A DNA stretch of 51,101 bases from Altererythrobacter sp. (GCA_031178065.1 JAPSJS010000020.1:1-51101), one strand, 5' to 3'. Numbered from the stretch's first letter, positions 1 to 8,712 are shown. Numbers and translations are program-made. The notes: generated from the sequence alone by a model not told the origin.

Positions 1-1
1 G

Positions 2-1621
2 CCGATTTTCGCGGCGTCGCTCGTTCCACTGCTCGCGATCGTCGGCGGCGGGGTGGACGCCAGCCGCGGCTATCTCACCAAGACGCAGCTACAGAACGCC
101 TGCGACGCCGGCGTTCTCGCCGGCCGGCGCGCGATGGCCAAGTCCGGCCTGTTCGAAACCTCCGAAAAGGCGAAGGCATCGCGCATGTTCGACGCGAACT
201 TCGATTCCGCAATTGTCGATGCGGAGGAGGTGACGTTCAATACCCGCGCCGGCACCGACGGCGACGTCTACGGCACCGCCACCGCCACGATCCCGACCGT
301 GCTGATGAAGCTGTTCGGCACGAATGAGCTTTCGTTCTCGGTCGGATGCATGGCCGAACTGCAGATCACCAACACCGACGTGATGTTCGTGCTGGATACG
401 ACCGGATCCATGGCCGGCACCCGCATTCAGGGTCTGCGCGATGCAGTGAAAGACTTCCATAAGACGATCGCCTCGTCGGTGACCGACGACGACGTGCGGG
501 TGCGGTACGGCTTCGTACCCTACAGCATGACGGTGAACGCGAAGCGGCTGCTCGTGAACGGCGATATGCCGAAGGACTATATTGCCAACACGGTGCAATA
601 TCAGTCCCGCACGGCGGTATTCCAGCGGGCGAAGACAGTGAACGGCAAGACCGTTTATGAGTTTTCCAATTGGCACTACGGGCCGGCGGAAATCGACGTA
701 TCTGCACTGAAGAATTTTACCCCGGTCACCTTCGTGAACGAAATCGCGACGGGCTACTGGGATGACTATTGGAAGACGTACCGAGACCGCGCCTATGTCG
801 AGCGTTCGGGTGAATACGATATCCGAACGCTCGCCTTGCTTACGGGCAAGGTAAAGGTCTATACGCAGGATTATACGTGGGGCGGCTGCATCGAAGAACG
901 TCAGACCGTAGCGGAACTGGACATGGATCCCGTCCCTTCCGGGGCGACGGACCTCGACATCAACTCGGCGCCCGACAGCGACCAAACGCGCTGGAAACCC
1001 TACTTTCCGCGGGCCGTGTTCAACCGTGGCGATTACTACGATGGACGAGACACGTCCTCGAATCTGTCGAGCACGACCAATTATTGCCCGGCGCCGATGC
1101 GAATCTTTGAGGAAGTGGACCTTACGCCCGATGTCGTGCCGGAATGGCTCGATGATTATCTCGACGACCTCACTCCTGTAGGCGGCACCTATCACGACAT
1201 AGGGATGATCTGGGGAGGTCGTCTTGCAAGCCCCAACGGCATCTTCGCAACCACAGTGAATGACGAACCGGATCGGTCGGTCAGCCGTCACATCATCTTC
1301 ATGACCGACGGCGAGATGGCGCCTGAAACCGAATATTATTCGGCTTATGGATTCGAGAAATACGACAATCGCGTTGCCCCGCGCTATACCAGCCGGACCG
1401 GCTTGATTCCTTACCACAACGCTCGGTTTGTGGCGGCATGCAACGCGATCAAGGACGAGGGCTACACCGTCTGGGTAATCGGGTTTGGCTCGTCTCTGAC
1501 GAAGCAAATGACGGACTGCGCGACCGGCCACCGCGCGTACTACTCCAACGACTCCGACGAACTGCGTGCCACCTTCCGCTACATCGCCTCGCAAGTGGCA
1601 GACCTGAGGCTCGGCGAGTGA
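2..1621 (+). CDS. vWA-domain TadG-like Flp pilus assembly protein, copy 1 (5' truncated by window edge)
   Basis: The reading frame is open from base 2. Its first residues (PIFAASLVPLLAIVGGG) match the N-terminal membrane segment of the paralogue at 2943-4841, so the real start lies outside the window and the GTG at 53 is internal. A hydrophobic segment is followed by the TadE/G signature QNACDAGVLAGRR. A von Willebrand A domain starts near 'VMFVLDTTGSM', whose D-T-T-G-S is a MIDAS-type metal site, and includes 'IIFMTDGEM' later. The segments YGFVPYS, GCIEERQT, YHDIGMIWGGRL and VWVIGFG are all shared with copy 2. The family is membrane-anchored and faces the periplasm, and is linked to Tad/Flp pili, although its exact job is unknown. 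The stop overlaps the GTG start of the next gene (GTGA), which suggests translational coupling. Confidence 0.85.
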   Translation, partial: PIFAASLVPLLAIVGGGVDASRGYLTKTQLQNACDAGVLAGRRAMAKSGLFETSEKAKASRMFDANFDSAIVDAEEVTFNTRAGTDGDVYGTATATIPTVLMKLFGTNELSFSVGCMAELQITNTDVMFVLDTTGSMAGTRIQGLRDAVKDFHKTIASSVTDDDVRVRYGFVPYSMTVNAKRLLVNGDMPKDYIANTVQYQSRTAVFQRAKTVNGKTVYEFSNWHYGPAEIDVSALKNFTPVTFVNEIATGYWDDYWKTYRDRAYVERSGEYDIRTLALLTGKVKVYTQDYTWGGCIEERQTVAELDMDPVPSGATDLDINSAPDSDQTRWKPYFPRAVFNRGDYYDGRDTSSNLSSTTNYCPAPMRIFEEVDLTPDVVPEWLDDYLDDLTPVGGTYHDIGMIWGGRLASPNGIFATTVNDEPDRSVSRHIIFMTDGEMAPETEYYSAYGFEKYDNRVAPRYTSRTGLIPYHNARFVAACNAIKDEGYTVWVIGFGSSLTKQMTDCATGHRAYYSNDSDELRATFRYIASQVADLRLGE

Positions 1622-2214
1622 AGCGCTTGTACTCTCTCCTGCGCGATCGCGCCGGCGTCACGGTCGTCGAATTCGCGATAGTGGCACCGGTTTTGCTGAC
1701 GCTGATCTTCGGCGTACTCGACCTGGGGCACGGGCTCTATATGCAGTCGGTGCTTCAGGGCGCGGTGCAGGACGCGGGGCGCGACGCGGGGCTCGAGAGC
1801 GGGCGTACCACGCAAGCCACGATCGACGGGAACGTCCGGGCGGGCGTTCAGGCCGTCATGCCGTTCATCCCCGACGAGGATATCGATATCCGGCGCTCCA
1901 ACTACGCGACGTTCAGCGACGTCGGTGTGCCGGAGGATTACGACGACACAAACAACAACGATGTGTACGACATTACCGAGTGCTTCACCGATCAGAACGG
2001 TAACAACCAGTGGGATGATGACATCGGCGCCGATGGTCTCGGCGGCGCAGACGATGTCGTCTACTACGAAGTGACCGTCGGATACGACCGGCTCTTCCCG
2101 CTCTGGTCCATGATCGGCCTATCGCAGCGGGCGACGGCGCAGGCGACCACCGTCATGCGCAGCCAGCCGTTCGGTGAGCAGGCGGCTCGCAAGTCGGTGC
2201 GCATATGCCCGTGA
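1618..2214 (+). CDS. TadE-like pseudopilin with EF-hand-like loops, copy 1
   Basis: This 198-aa protein starts at GTG 1618, overlapping the upstream TGA by four bases; the frame extends further upstream but that part is the shadow of the vWA gene. The N-terminus is type-IV-pilin-like, with a short basic stretch, then 'GVTVVEFAIVAPVLLTLIFGV' including the conserved Glu of TadE (E18), and one transmembrane helix at about 15-36. Residues 110-135 contain two D-x-N-x-N/D loops (D110-N112-N114-D118-E121 and D125-N127-N129-D133) that look like EF-hand or dockerin calcium sites. They are followed by a Gly-rich stretch and a C-terminal beta region. TadE and TadF are minor pseudopilins of Flp pilus systems. 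Its neighbours are the vWA gene and a second TadE-like gene. Confidence 0.82.
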   Translation: MKRLYSLLRDRAGVTVVEFAIVAPVLLTLIFGVLDLGHGLYMQSVLQGAVQDAGRDAGLESGRTTQATIDGNVRAGVQAVMPFIPDEDIDIRRSNYATFSDVGVPEDYDDTNNNDVYDITECFTDQNGNNQWDDDIGADGLGGADDVVYYEVTVGYDRLFPLWSMIGLSQRATAQATTVMRSQPFGEQAARKSVRICP

Positions 2215-2867
2215 TGCATTTGACCTCCAGATTGGTGCGCGAGCTTCGCGCTCTCGCCCGCGCGCGCGACGGCGTGGCGCTGATCGAGTTCGCGTACTCG
2301 CTGCCGATTATGGTCACCCTCGGCCTCGGGGGGCTCGAACTGGTCAACTACACAACCGCGCATCTGCGAGTGAACCAGATCGCGATCTCGCTCGCCGACA
2401 ACGCCTCCCGCGCCAAGCAGGAGGTGGTCGGCAGCAATCCCCGGTTCCGGGAACTCGACGCGAACGAATCGATCCGCGCCGCGCAGTTGCAGGGCGGCAA
2501 CCTCGACCTGAAGGCGAACGGCCGGGTCATTCTCTCCAGCCTTGAGGTGAATGAGGACGACGGCCAGTGGATCCATTGGCAGCGCTGCGGCGGAGATAGG
2601 TCCTATCCGTCGCGCTATGGCGAAGAGGGCGAGGGAGAGACGGGAACTTCGTTCGCCGGGATGGGCTCGGGCACACGGTTAGTGCAAGCAGAACCGAGGT
2701 TCGCAATCATGTATGCCGAGGTCTTCTATGACTATCAGCCGATCGTGTTCCGCGGGCTGATCCCGGAGCAGACGATCTACAAGACAGCCGCGATGTACGT
2801 CCGCGATGACCGCGACCTCAGCGGGATCTTCAATCCGGCCCCAGAGGCCGATGAAAGCTTCTGCTAA
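2205..2867 (+). CDS. TadE/TadF-like minor pseudopilin, copy 1
   Basis: This is a 220-aa protein. ATG 2205 overlaps the end of the previous gene by 10 bases; a second ATG at 2214 would give the tighter ATGA overlap and is an equally good start. The N-terminus is TadE-like: 'DGVALIEFAYSLPIMVTLGLGGLEL' carries a Glu and one membrane helix at about 28-48. The body has 'SLADNASR' and the pair 'NGRVILSSLEV ... IHWQRC', which recurs almost unchanged in the gene at 5422-6105. No pilus ATPase, secretin or prepilin peptidase is present in the window, so a role in a Tad pilus is inferred from the fold and neighbours only. Confidence 0.8.
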   Translation: MPVMHLTSRLVRELRALARARDGVALIEFAYSLPIMVTLGLGGLELVNYTTAHLRVNQIAISLADNASRAKQEVVGSNPRFRELDANESIRAAQLQGGNLDLKANGRVILSSLEVNEDDGQWIHWQRCGGDRSYPSRYGEEGEGETGTSFAGMGSGTRLVQAEPRFAIMYAEVFYDYQPIVFRGLIPEQTIYKTAAMYVRDDRDLSGIFNPAPEADESFC

Positions 2868-2942
2868 CCCGAAACGAACGATCTCAATAAATTAACCCCA
2901 AGCGTTCACGATAATCTTACCCAGCCGCGATAGCAGCGAGGG

Positions 2943-4841
2943 GTGGGAAACCGTCTCGCCTCGACCAACCGGCCCGTCGCCGGAATCCTGACGCGCCTCG
3001 GCCGCGATCGCTCGGGCAACACGCTCGCGATCATCGCCGCGGCGATCGCCCCGATCCTCGCCATGGTCGGCGGCGGGATCGACATGGGGCGCTCCTACCT
3101 CAGCCAGAGCCGGCTACAGCAGGCATGCGATGCGGGCGTGCTCGCGGCACGCAAGCGGCTTGGCGCACAAGCGGCCGTTACCGGTGAGATATCGCCCGAG
3201 GTTGCCGAGACCGGACAGCGCTTCTTCAACATCAACTTCCGCTCGGGCTCATACGGCACCGAGGAGCGCGATTTCGTGATGACGCTGGAGGAGGATTTCG
3301 CCATTTCCGGCGTCGCGACCGTCGACGTGCCCACCACCATCATGCAGATCTTCGGCTTCACGGTCGTCCCGGTGCGCGTCGAGTGCGAGGCTCAGATCGA
3401 CTTCGCCAATACCGACGTGATGATGGTCCTCGACGTCACCGGCTCGATGGCGCAGCATAATCCGGGCGATGCGCAATCTCGCCTCGATGCAATGAAGGAG
3501 ACGGTCGCAACCTTCCACGCGCAGCTGGCGGCGGCGTCGCAAGCCGGTTCGCGCATCCGGTACGGCTTCGTGCCCTACTCGACCAACGTCAATGTCGGGG
3601 GTCTCCTGCGGGACGAGTGGGTGACCGAAACCTGGACCTACCAATCGCGCGAGAAGGTCGCCGATCGACAGAACTCATCCACGCGGACTTATACGACCGG
3701 TGCGACGAAAGTCTCGGGCGACGTCAAGGTCACCGAATACGAGTCCTACAAGGCAAGCTTCACCGAGTTGGAGGGCTATCACTGCCCTTCCCGCCCCGCC
3801 AGCAATGTGACCACGAAGGAGGAGCAGACCGCATACGAGGAGGAAGCGGTCGTCGACCCGGTAGAGGGCGTGCGCAAGGAATGGACCTACGTCCGAACGC
3901 GCACCGGCCAGAGCTACTCGACGGTGCTCAACGACACGACCTGCATCGTGCGCCAGCACACCTACAGCAACTATGTGGACACCTATAAGAGGGTTCAGGA
4001 ACCCTCATTGTCGAGCAAGAAAGAGTGGCGATACGCCCCGATCGAATACGACGTTTCCGATTGGCGGAACATCGGAAACGGCTGCATCGAGGAACGCGAT
4101 ACCTACGAAATCAGCAATTACACCGCGGTAGATCTCGCCCGTGCGCTCGACCTCGATCTCGACCGCGTCCCGAGCAGCGGCAACCCGGCGACGCAGTGGC
4201 GTCCGATGATCCCCTCCTACATATATGGCCGCGCTCTCCAATGGAACGGCAAGGGAAAATTTCAGACGAAGGAAAAGATCACCGGGGACGAGTATGTTTC
4301 GCCGGCCGGCCTTGAGTCCGCCGCATGCCCCGCTCCCTCGCGCAAGCTGTCGGAAATGACGGCGGACGAATTGCAGGACTATCTCGGCACTCTGAACGCG
4401 GAAGGCAGCACCTACCACGACATCGGAATGATCTGGGGCGGCCGCCTCATCTCTCCGACCGGCCTGTTCGCGGCAGAGAATGCGGATGGCGCCAACTCCA
4501 TGACCAGCCGCCACCTGATCTTCCTGACCGACGGCGAGACCGCGCCGCTCGACCTCAGCTATTCGAGCTACGGCTTCGAGCCGCTCGACCAGCGGCGGTG
4601 GTCGCCGGACTCTCCGCTCTCGCTCGCCGAAACCGTCGAGCAGCGCTTCGCCTTCACTTGCGGAGAAGTACGCAGGAAGAACGTCACCGTGTGGGTGATC
4701 GGCTTCGGCATCACGTTGACCGACGTGATGAAGAACTGCGCGGGCGAAGGTCACTACTTCGAAGCGGCCGACGCGGCCGAGCTCAACGCCTCGTTCGCCG
4801 CGATCGCCGAAAGCATGAGCGACTTGCGGGTGAGCCGATGA
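2943..4841 (+). CDS. vWA-domain TadG-like Flp pilus assembly protein, copy 2
   Basis: This is a 632-aa protein. GTG 2943 is the first start after an in-frame TAG at 2931. A cytoplasmic stub of about 25 residues is followed by one hydrophobic helix (LAIIAAAIAPILAMVGGGID) and then 'RLQQACDAGVLAARKR', as in TadG-like proteins. The vWA domain begins with 'VMMVLDVTGSM' (MIDAS D-V-T-G-S) and continues with RYGFVPYS, GCIEERDT, YHDIGMIWGGRL, LIFLTDGE and VWVIGFG, matching copy 1. The segment between YQSR and GCIEERDT is clearly longer than in copy 1 and has extra cysteines, so the two copies have diverged there. The stop overlaps the next ATG. The preceding 75-bp gap contains an AT-rich stretch that could hold a promoter, but I cannot assign one. 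Confidence 0.85.
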   Translation: MGNRLASTNRPVAGILTRLGRDRSGNTLAIIAAAIAPILAMVGGGIDMGRSYLSQSRLQQACDAGVLAARKRLGAQAAVTGEISPEVAETGQRFFNINFRSGSYGTEERDFVMTLEEDFAISGVATVDVPTTIMQIFGFTVVPVRVECEAQIDFANTDVMMVLDVTGSMAQHNPGDAQSRLDAMKETVATFHAQLAAASQAGSRIRYGFVPYSTNVNVGGLLRDEWVTETWTYQSREKVADRQNSSTRTYTTGATKVSGDVKVTEYESYKASFTELEGYHCPSRPASNVTTKEEQTAYEEEAVVDPVEGVRKEWTYVRTRTGQSYSTVLNDTTCIVRQHTYSNYVDTYKRVQEPSLSSKKEWRYAPIEYDVSDWRNIGNGCIEERDTYEISNYTAVDLARALDLDLDRVPSSGNPATQWRPMIPSYIYGRALQWNGKGKFQTKEKITGDEYVSPAGLESAACPAPSRKLSEMTADELQDYLGTLNAEGSTYHDIGMIWGGRLISPTGLFAAENADGANSMTSRHLIFLTDGETAPLDLSYSSYGFEPLDQRRWSPDSPLSLAETVEQRFAFTCGEVRRKNVTVWVIGFGITLTDVMKNCAGEGHYFEAADAAELNASFAAIAESMSDLRVSR

Positions 4842-5425
4842 CGCCGCAGCGCAGCCTCCTCGCCGACCGCGACGGCGCCACACTGGTCGAGTTCGCGCTC
4901 GTCGCGCCTGTGCTGCTGCTCATGCTGCTCGGCATGTTCGACATGGGCTACAACTACTACGTCCAGTCGCAGCTCCAGGGCGCAATCCAGAAGGCGGCGC
5001 GCGATTCCGGCATCGAAGGGGCGCATTCGCGGATGGCCGAGATCGATGCGCGGGTGACCGATGCCGTTCACGCCATCGTGCCCAGCGCGGAGGTGACGTT
5101 CTCGCGCAAGGCCTATGCCCGCTTCTCCGATGTCGCGCGGCCCGAGGATTTCAGCGACGTCGATGGCAACGGCGCGTGCAACGGCGGCGAGCCGTTCGAG
5201 GATGTGAACGGCAACGGCGTGTGGGACCAGGATCGCGGCGCAGACGGCCTCGGCGGCGCTCGCGATGCGGTGCTTTACGTCGTCACCGTAAGCTACCAGC
5301 GCGCTTTCGCCATCACTGCCTTCGTCGACATGCCGGACACGTTCACCACACAGGCGACGACGGTGCTGCGCAATCAGCCATACGGCGAGCAGGATGTCTC
5401 TTCGCTGATCAGGAACTGTGCATGA
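4838..5425 (+). CDS. TadE-like pseudopilin with EF-hand-like loops, copy 2
   Basis: This is a 195-aa protein starting at ATG 4838, which overlaps the upstream stop (ATGA). The N-terminal motif 'GATLVEFALVAPVLLLMLLGMF' gives the TadE Glu (E18) and the single membrane helix. The loop D107-D109-N111-N115-E118 matches EF-hand positions 1, 3, 5, 9 and 12. A second loop, D122-N124-N126-D130, follows, then 'GADGLGGA', which is also found in copy 1. Likely a minor pseudopilin whose periplasmic domain may bind calcium; the calcium part is inference. It is the paralogue of 1618-2214 and keeps the same gene position within the duplicated cassette. Confidence 0.82.
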   Translation: MTPQRSLLADRDGATLVEFALVAPVLLLMLLGMFDMGYNYYVQSQLQGAIQKAARDSGIEGAHSRMAEIDARVTDAVHAIVPSAEVTFSRKAYARFSDVARPEDFSDVDGNGACNGGEPFEDVNGNGVWDQDRGADGLGGARDAVLYVVTVSYQRAFAITAFVDMPDTFTTQATTVLRNQPYGEQDVSSLIRNCA

Positions 5426-6105
5426 AGCCGCTCCGCGCCCTCCTCGCGCACCTGCGCCGCTCGACATCGGGCGCCGCGCTTACCGAGTTCGCCCTCGCCG
5501 CACCGTTGGTGATGACAGCCGGCCTCTGGGGAGTGGAATCGGCGCATCGTGCAGTCGTGCAGATGCGCATCAGCCAAGTCGCGGTGCTGATCGCCGACAA
5601 TGCCTCGCGCGTGGGCGAGAACTCGCTGCTCGGCGAGACCAGGCTCTACGAGACCGACATCAACGACGTGCTCTACGGCGCGCATGTCCAGGCGGGGACC
5701 TTCGACCTCTACAAGCATGGGCGGGTGATCCTATCCAGCCTCGAGGTGGTGCCGGGAACCGAGGATCAGCAGTACATTCACTGGCAGCGGTGCAAGGGCG
5801 AACTGGTCCACACGTCGAGCTACGGACATGCCGGCGACGGGTTGATGAGCGGCATCCCCGGCATGGGACCACCCGGCGAGGAGATCATCGCGTTCGACGG
5901 GGAGGCGGTGATGTTCGTAGAGGTGGCCTACGACTATCAGCCGCTGATCTCACATGCCTTCACACATGCGGATAAGATAACCGCCACCGCCGCCTTCAAC
6001 GTGCGCGACAATCGCGATCTGTCGCAGGTTTACCAGCACGATTCAGGGAATCCCGACGCGACCGCGGACTGCAACGTATATGACGGAGTGGCGACGCTCG
6101 ACTGA
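5422..6105 (+). CDS. TadE/TadF-like minor pseudopilin, copy 2
   Basis: This is a 227-aa protein starting at ATG 5422 in an ATGA overlap with the previous gene. The N-terminus 'GAALTEFALAAPLVMTAGLWGVE' is TadE-like with one helix. The body repeats the landmarks of the gene at 2205-2867: LIADNASR, 'HGRVILSSLEV', 'IHWQRC', 'YDYQPL' and 'VRDNRDLS'. It is the last gene of the second cassette and runs convergently into pdhB, with only 13 bases between stops and no clear terminator there. The function is inferred as for its paralogue. Confidence 0.8.
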   Translation: MKPLRALLAHLRRSTSGAALTEFALAAPLVMTAGLWGVESAHRAVVQMRISQVAVLIADNASRVGENSLLGETRLYETDINDVLYGAHVQAGTFDLYKHGRVILSSLEVVPGTEDQQYIHWQRCKGELVHTSSYGHAGDGLMSGIPGMGPPGEEIIAFDGEAVMFVEVAYDYQPLISHAFTHADKITATAAFNVRDNRDLSQVYQHDSGNPDATADCNVYDGVATLD

Positions 6106-6118
6106 GCGCCGCCGCACG

Positions 6119-7525
6119 TCAGACGTAGCAGACCTTCTTCACAGCCTCGATGATCCGCGGGGCATCGATCAGCGCCATCTTCTCGAGGTTGGCCGCATAA
6201 GGCAGCGGAACGTCCTCGTTGCACACGCGCAGGACCGGCGCGTCGAGGTGGTCGAAGCCTTCCTCCATGCAGATCGCGATCACTTCCGAAGCGATCGAGC
6301 ACGTCGGCCAGCCTTCTTCCGCGACGACCAGGCGGTTGGTCTTGGCCAGGCTTTCGAGGATCGTCTGCCTGTCGAGCGGGCGGAGCGTGCGCAGGTCGAT
6401 GACTTCCGCTTCGATACCCTCCTCGGCGAGCTTCTCGGCCGCCTGGAGCGCGAAGCCCACGCCGATCGAATAGCTGACGATGGTGACGTCCGAACCTTCG
6501 CGCACGATCCGCGCCTTGCCGATCGGCAGGACGTGATCGTCGAGCTCCGGCAGTTCGAAGCTGCGACCGTAGACCAGCTCGTTCTCGAGAAAGACGACCG
6601 GATCCTCGCTGCGGATCGCAGCCTTGAGCAGGCCCTTGGCGTCTGAACTGTCGTAAGGTGCGATCACGATCAGACCCGGCACGCTCGCGTACCACGGGCC
6701 GTAGTTCTGGCTGTGCTGGGCGCCGACGCGGCTCGCCGCGCCATTGGGGCCGCGAAACACGACCGGGCAACGCATCTGGCCGCCGGACATGTAGTTGGTC
6801 TTGGCGGCCGAGTTCACGATATGGTCGATCGCCTGCATGGCAAAGTTGAACGTCATGAATTCGACGATCGGGCGCAGGCCGCCCATCGCCGCGCCGGTGC
6901 CGATGCCGGCGAAGCCGTATTCGGTGATCGGCGTGTCGATCACGCGCTTGGGCCCGAATTCCTCGAGCAGGCCCTGGGTGACCTTGTAGGCGCCCTGGTA
7001 CTCGGCGACTTCCTCGCCCATGATGAAGACGCGCTCGTCGCGGCGCATCTCCTCCGCCATGGCATCGCGCAGCGCTTCGCGCACGGTGACGGTGGCCATG
7101 TTGGTGCCGTCTGGAATGGCAGGATCGGACTTTGGCTCAGACTTCGGCTTGCTCGGAGCGATCGCATCCTTCTCGTCGTCGGACTTTTCCTGCTCTCCCG
7201 AGGACGCGGGAGGTTCAGGCTGTTGCTCGCCCTCGTCGGAGGTTGCCGCCTCTGCCGAGGCAGCGGCTTCGGAGGCGTCCTCGCCCTCGCCCGCGAGCAC
7301 GGCGATCACGGTGCCGACTTTGACGTTCTCGGTCCCTTCCGGGATCAGGATCTTGCCGACCGTGCCCTCATCAATGGACTCGAATTCCATCGTCGCCTTG
7401 TCGGTCTCGATCTCGGCGAGGATATCGCCGCTGGAAACGGTGTCGCCTTCCTTGACCAACCACTTGGCGATCGTGCCTTCCTCCATGGTCGGGGAAAGCG
7501 CGGGCATCTTGAGTTCGATCGCCAT
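6119..7525 (-). CDS. pdhB: pyruvate dehydrogenase E1 component subunit beta with N-terminal lipoyl domain
   Basis: This 468-aa protein is the beta subunit of the thiamine-diphosphate-dependent E1 enzyme, which decarboxylates pyruvate and passes the acetyl group to E2 lipoyl domains. Residues 1-80 form a biotinyl/lipoyl domain with the lipoyl-lysine motif 'ETDKATMEF'. An Ala/Glu/Pro-rich linker spans about 85-140, and the transketolase-like E1-beta domain fills the rest ('[21 protein letters not shown]', '[17 protein letters not shown]'). A lipoyl domain fused to E1-beta is typical of alphaproteobacteria. ATG 7525 lies three bases after the pdhA stop and has a GGAGGAG ribosome site inside the end of pdhA, so the two subunits are co-translated. 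Confidence 0.97.
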   Translation of the reverse strand: MAIELKMPALSPTMEEGTIAKWLVKEGDTVSSGDILAEIETDKATMEFESIDEGTVGKILIPEGTENVKVGTVIAVLAGEGEDASEAAASAEAATSDEGEQQPEPPASSGEQEKSDDEKDAIAPSKPKSEPKSDPAIPDGTNMATVTVREALRDAMAEEMRRDERVFIMGEEVAEYQGAYKVTQGLLEEFGPKRVIDTPITEYGFAGIGTGAAMGGLRPIVEFMTFNFAMQAIDHIVNSAAKTNYMSGGQMRCPVVFRGPNGAASRVGAQHSQNYGPWYASVPGLIVIAPYDSSDAKGLLKAAIRSEDPVVFLENELVYGRSFELPELDDHVLPIGKARIVREGSDVTIVSYSIGVGFALQAAEKLAEEGIEAEVIDLRTLRPLDRQTILESLAKTNRLVVAEEGWPTCSIASEVIAICMEEGFDHLDAPVLRVCNEDVPLPYAANLEKMALIDAPRIIEAVKKVCYV

Positions 7526-7528
7526 GGC

Positions 7529-8620
7529 TCAGTACTCCTCCACCAGCACGTCGGTGTAGAGTTCGCTCGCTTCCGGCTCGGGAGAGTTCTCCGAAAAATC
7601 AGCCGCTTCTGACACGATCTTGCGAATCTCCTTGTCGATCGCCTTCAGGTCGTCCTCGCTCTTGCCCTTGTCGACCAGCACTTTCTTCAGGCCCTCGATC
7701 GGGTCCTTGTGCTCGCGAACGTCCTGCACTTCCTCGCGCGTGCGGTACTTAGCCGGATCGGACATCGAGTGCCCGCGATAGCGATAGGTGTTGAGCTCCA
7801 TCAGCACCGGGCCATTGCCTTCGCGCACGTGCTTGAATGCGACTTCGGCCGCGGCGCGCACCTCGAGCACGTCCATCCCGTTCACGTCCATGCCGGGGAT
7901 GCGGAACGCGGTGCCGCGGCGGTAGAACTCGGTCTCCGCGCTCGACCGCGCGGTGCTGGTGCCCATCGCGTACTGGTTGTTCTCGATCACGAAGACGATC
8001 GGCAGCTTCCACAGCGAGGCCATGTTGAAGGTTTCGTAGACCTGCCCCTGGTTCGCCGCGCCATCGCCGAAATAGGCGAGGCACAGGCCGCCATCCTCGT
8101 TGTACTTGTGCGCGAGCGCGAGCCCTCCGCCCAGCGCCACCTGCGCGCCGACGATGCCGTGCCCGCCGTAGAACTTATGCTCGGTGCTGAACATGTGCAT
8201 CGAGCCGCCCTTGCCCTTCGAGATGCCGGCCTGGCGTCCCGTCAACTCGGCCATGATGACCTTCGGATCGATGCCGTACGCGAGCATGTGCCCGTGATCG
8301 CGATAACCGGTGATCACGCTGTCCTTGTCGTTGTCGAGCGCGCTCTGAAGGCCGATCGCAACCGCTTCCTGCCCGATGTAGAGGTGGCAGAAGCCGCCGA
8401 TCAGGCCCAGGCCGTAGAGTTGCCCCGCCCTCTCCTCGAACCGGCGGATGAGCAGCATCTGCCGGTAGAATTCCATCATCTCGTCTTCCGAGGCGTCGTA
8501 GACCTTCGCCTTCTCGAAAGCTTCCTGCAGGCTGTGCAGCGCGAAATCGGAATCGTCTGACGGGCCGCCCTGCTGCTGGCTTTTCGCGGGCGTCTTGCGG
8601 GTCTTGGCGGTTCTGGCCAA
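7529..8620 (-). CDS. pdhA: pyruvate dehydrogenase E1 component subunit alpha
   Basis: This is the E1-alpha subunit, 363 aa from the TTG at 8620. That TTG is preceded by a strong ribosome site (AGGA with a 7-base spacer) and gives a normal N-terminus (MARTAKTRKTPAK). A GTG at 8647 in frame would add nine residues but has no such site. The thiamine diphosphate motif runs from 'GDGAANQGQ' to 'VIENN', and the phosphorylation-loop region 'RYRGHSMSDPAKYR' is present. The basic, Gln-rich N-terminus (about 25 residues) is probably disordered. It is the first gene of pdhA-pdhB and has its own predicted promoter at 8683-8712. Confidence 0.96.
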   Translation of the reverse strand: MARTAKTRKTPAKSQQQGGPSDDSDFALHSLQEAFEKAKVYDASEDEMMEFYRQMLLIRRFEERAGQLYGLGLIGGFCHLYIGQEAVAIGLQSALDNDKDSVITGYRDHGHMLAYGIDPKVIMAELTGRQAGISKGKGGSMHMFSTEHKFYGGHGIVGAQVALGGGLALAHKYNEDGGLCLAYFGDGAANQGQVYETFNMASLWKLPIVFVIENNQYAMGTSTARSSAETEFYRRGTAFRIPGMDVNGMDVLEVRAAAEVAFKHVREGNGPVLMELNTYRYRGHSMSDPAKYRTREEVQDVREHKDPIEGLKKVLVDKGKSEDDLKAIDKEIRKIVSEAADFSENSPEPEASELYTDVLVEEY

Positions 8621-8667
8621 TTCTCTTTCCTCGGTTGTGGCGATCACCTGGGGAGGTGCGCCGCATC

Positions 8668-8693
8668 GCGCGGCATGCCGCGCCTATAGGCGC
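8668..8693. repeat. two overlapping perfect palindromes at the pdhA promoter
   Basis: GCGCGGCATGCCGCGC (8668-8683) is a perfect 16-bp palindrome and GCGCCTATAGGCGC (8680-8693) a perfect 14-bp one; they share four bases. The second contains the predicted -10 box and the first covers the predicted start of transcription. They could be a repressor operator, or could fold as hairpins at the 5' end of the pdhA transcript. Confidence 0.6.
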
Positions 8694-8712
8694 AAGCAGC
8701 GCGCACGTGCAA
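8683..8712 (-). promoter_or_regulatory. predicted sigma-70 promoter of pdhA
   Basis: Read on the minus strand, TTGCAC (8712-8707) is followed after 18 bases by TATAGG (8688-8683). A transcript would start near 8676 and have a leader of about 55 bases before the TTG start at 8620. The -10 box lies inside one palindrome and the start point inside another (see the next entry). This is pattern matching only. Confidence 0.5.

Noticed and set aside
89-1594. A 501-codon open frame on the minus strand antisense to the first vWA gene
   Set aside because: It has no recognisable domain and an Arg/His/Val-rich composition typical of antisense frames in high-G+C DNA. Similar shadows cover most other genes.
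2890-2925. CtrA-like half-sites (TTAACC type) before the second vWA gene, before the GGDEF-EAL gene (about 13790) and before the TipN-like gene (about 37235)
   Set aside because: Each is only a half-site or a partial match to TTAA-N7-TTAA, and such short motifs arise by chance. They would need conservation to be believed.
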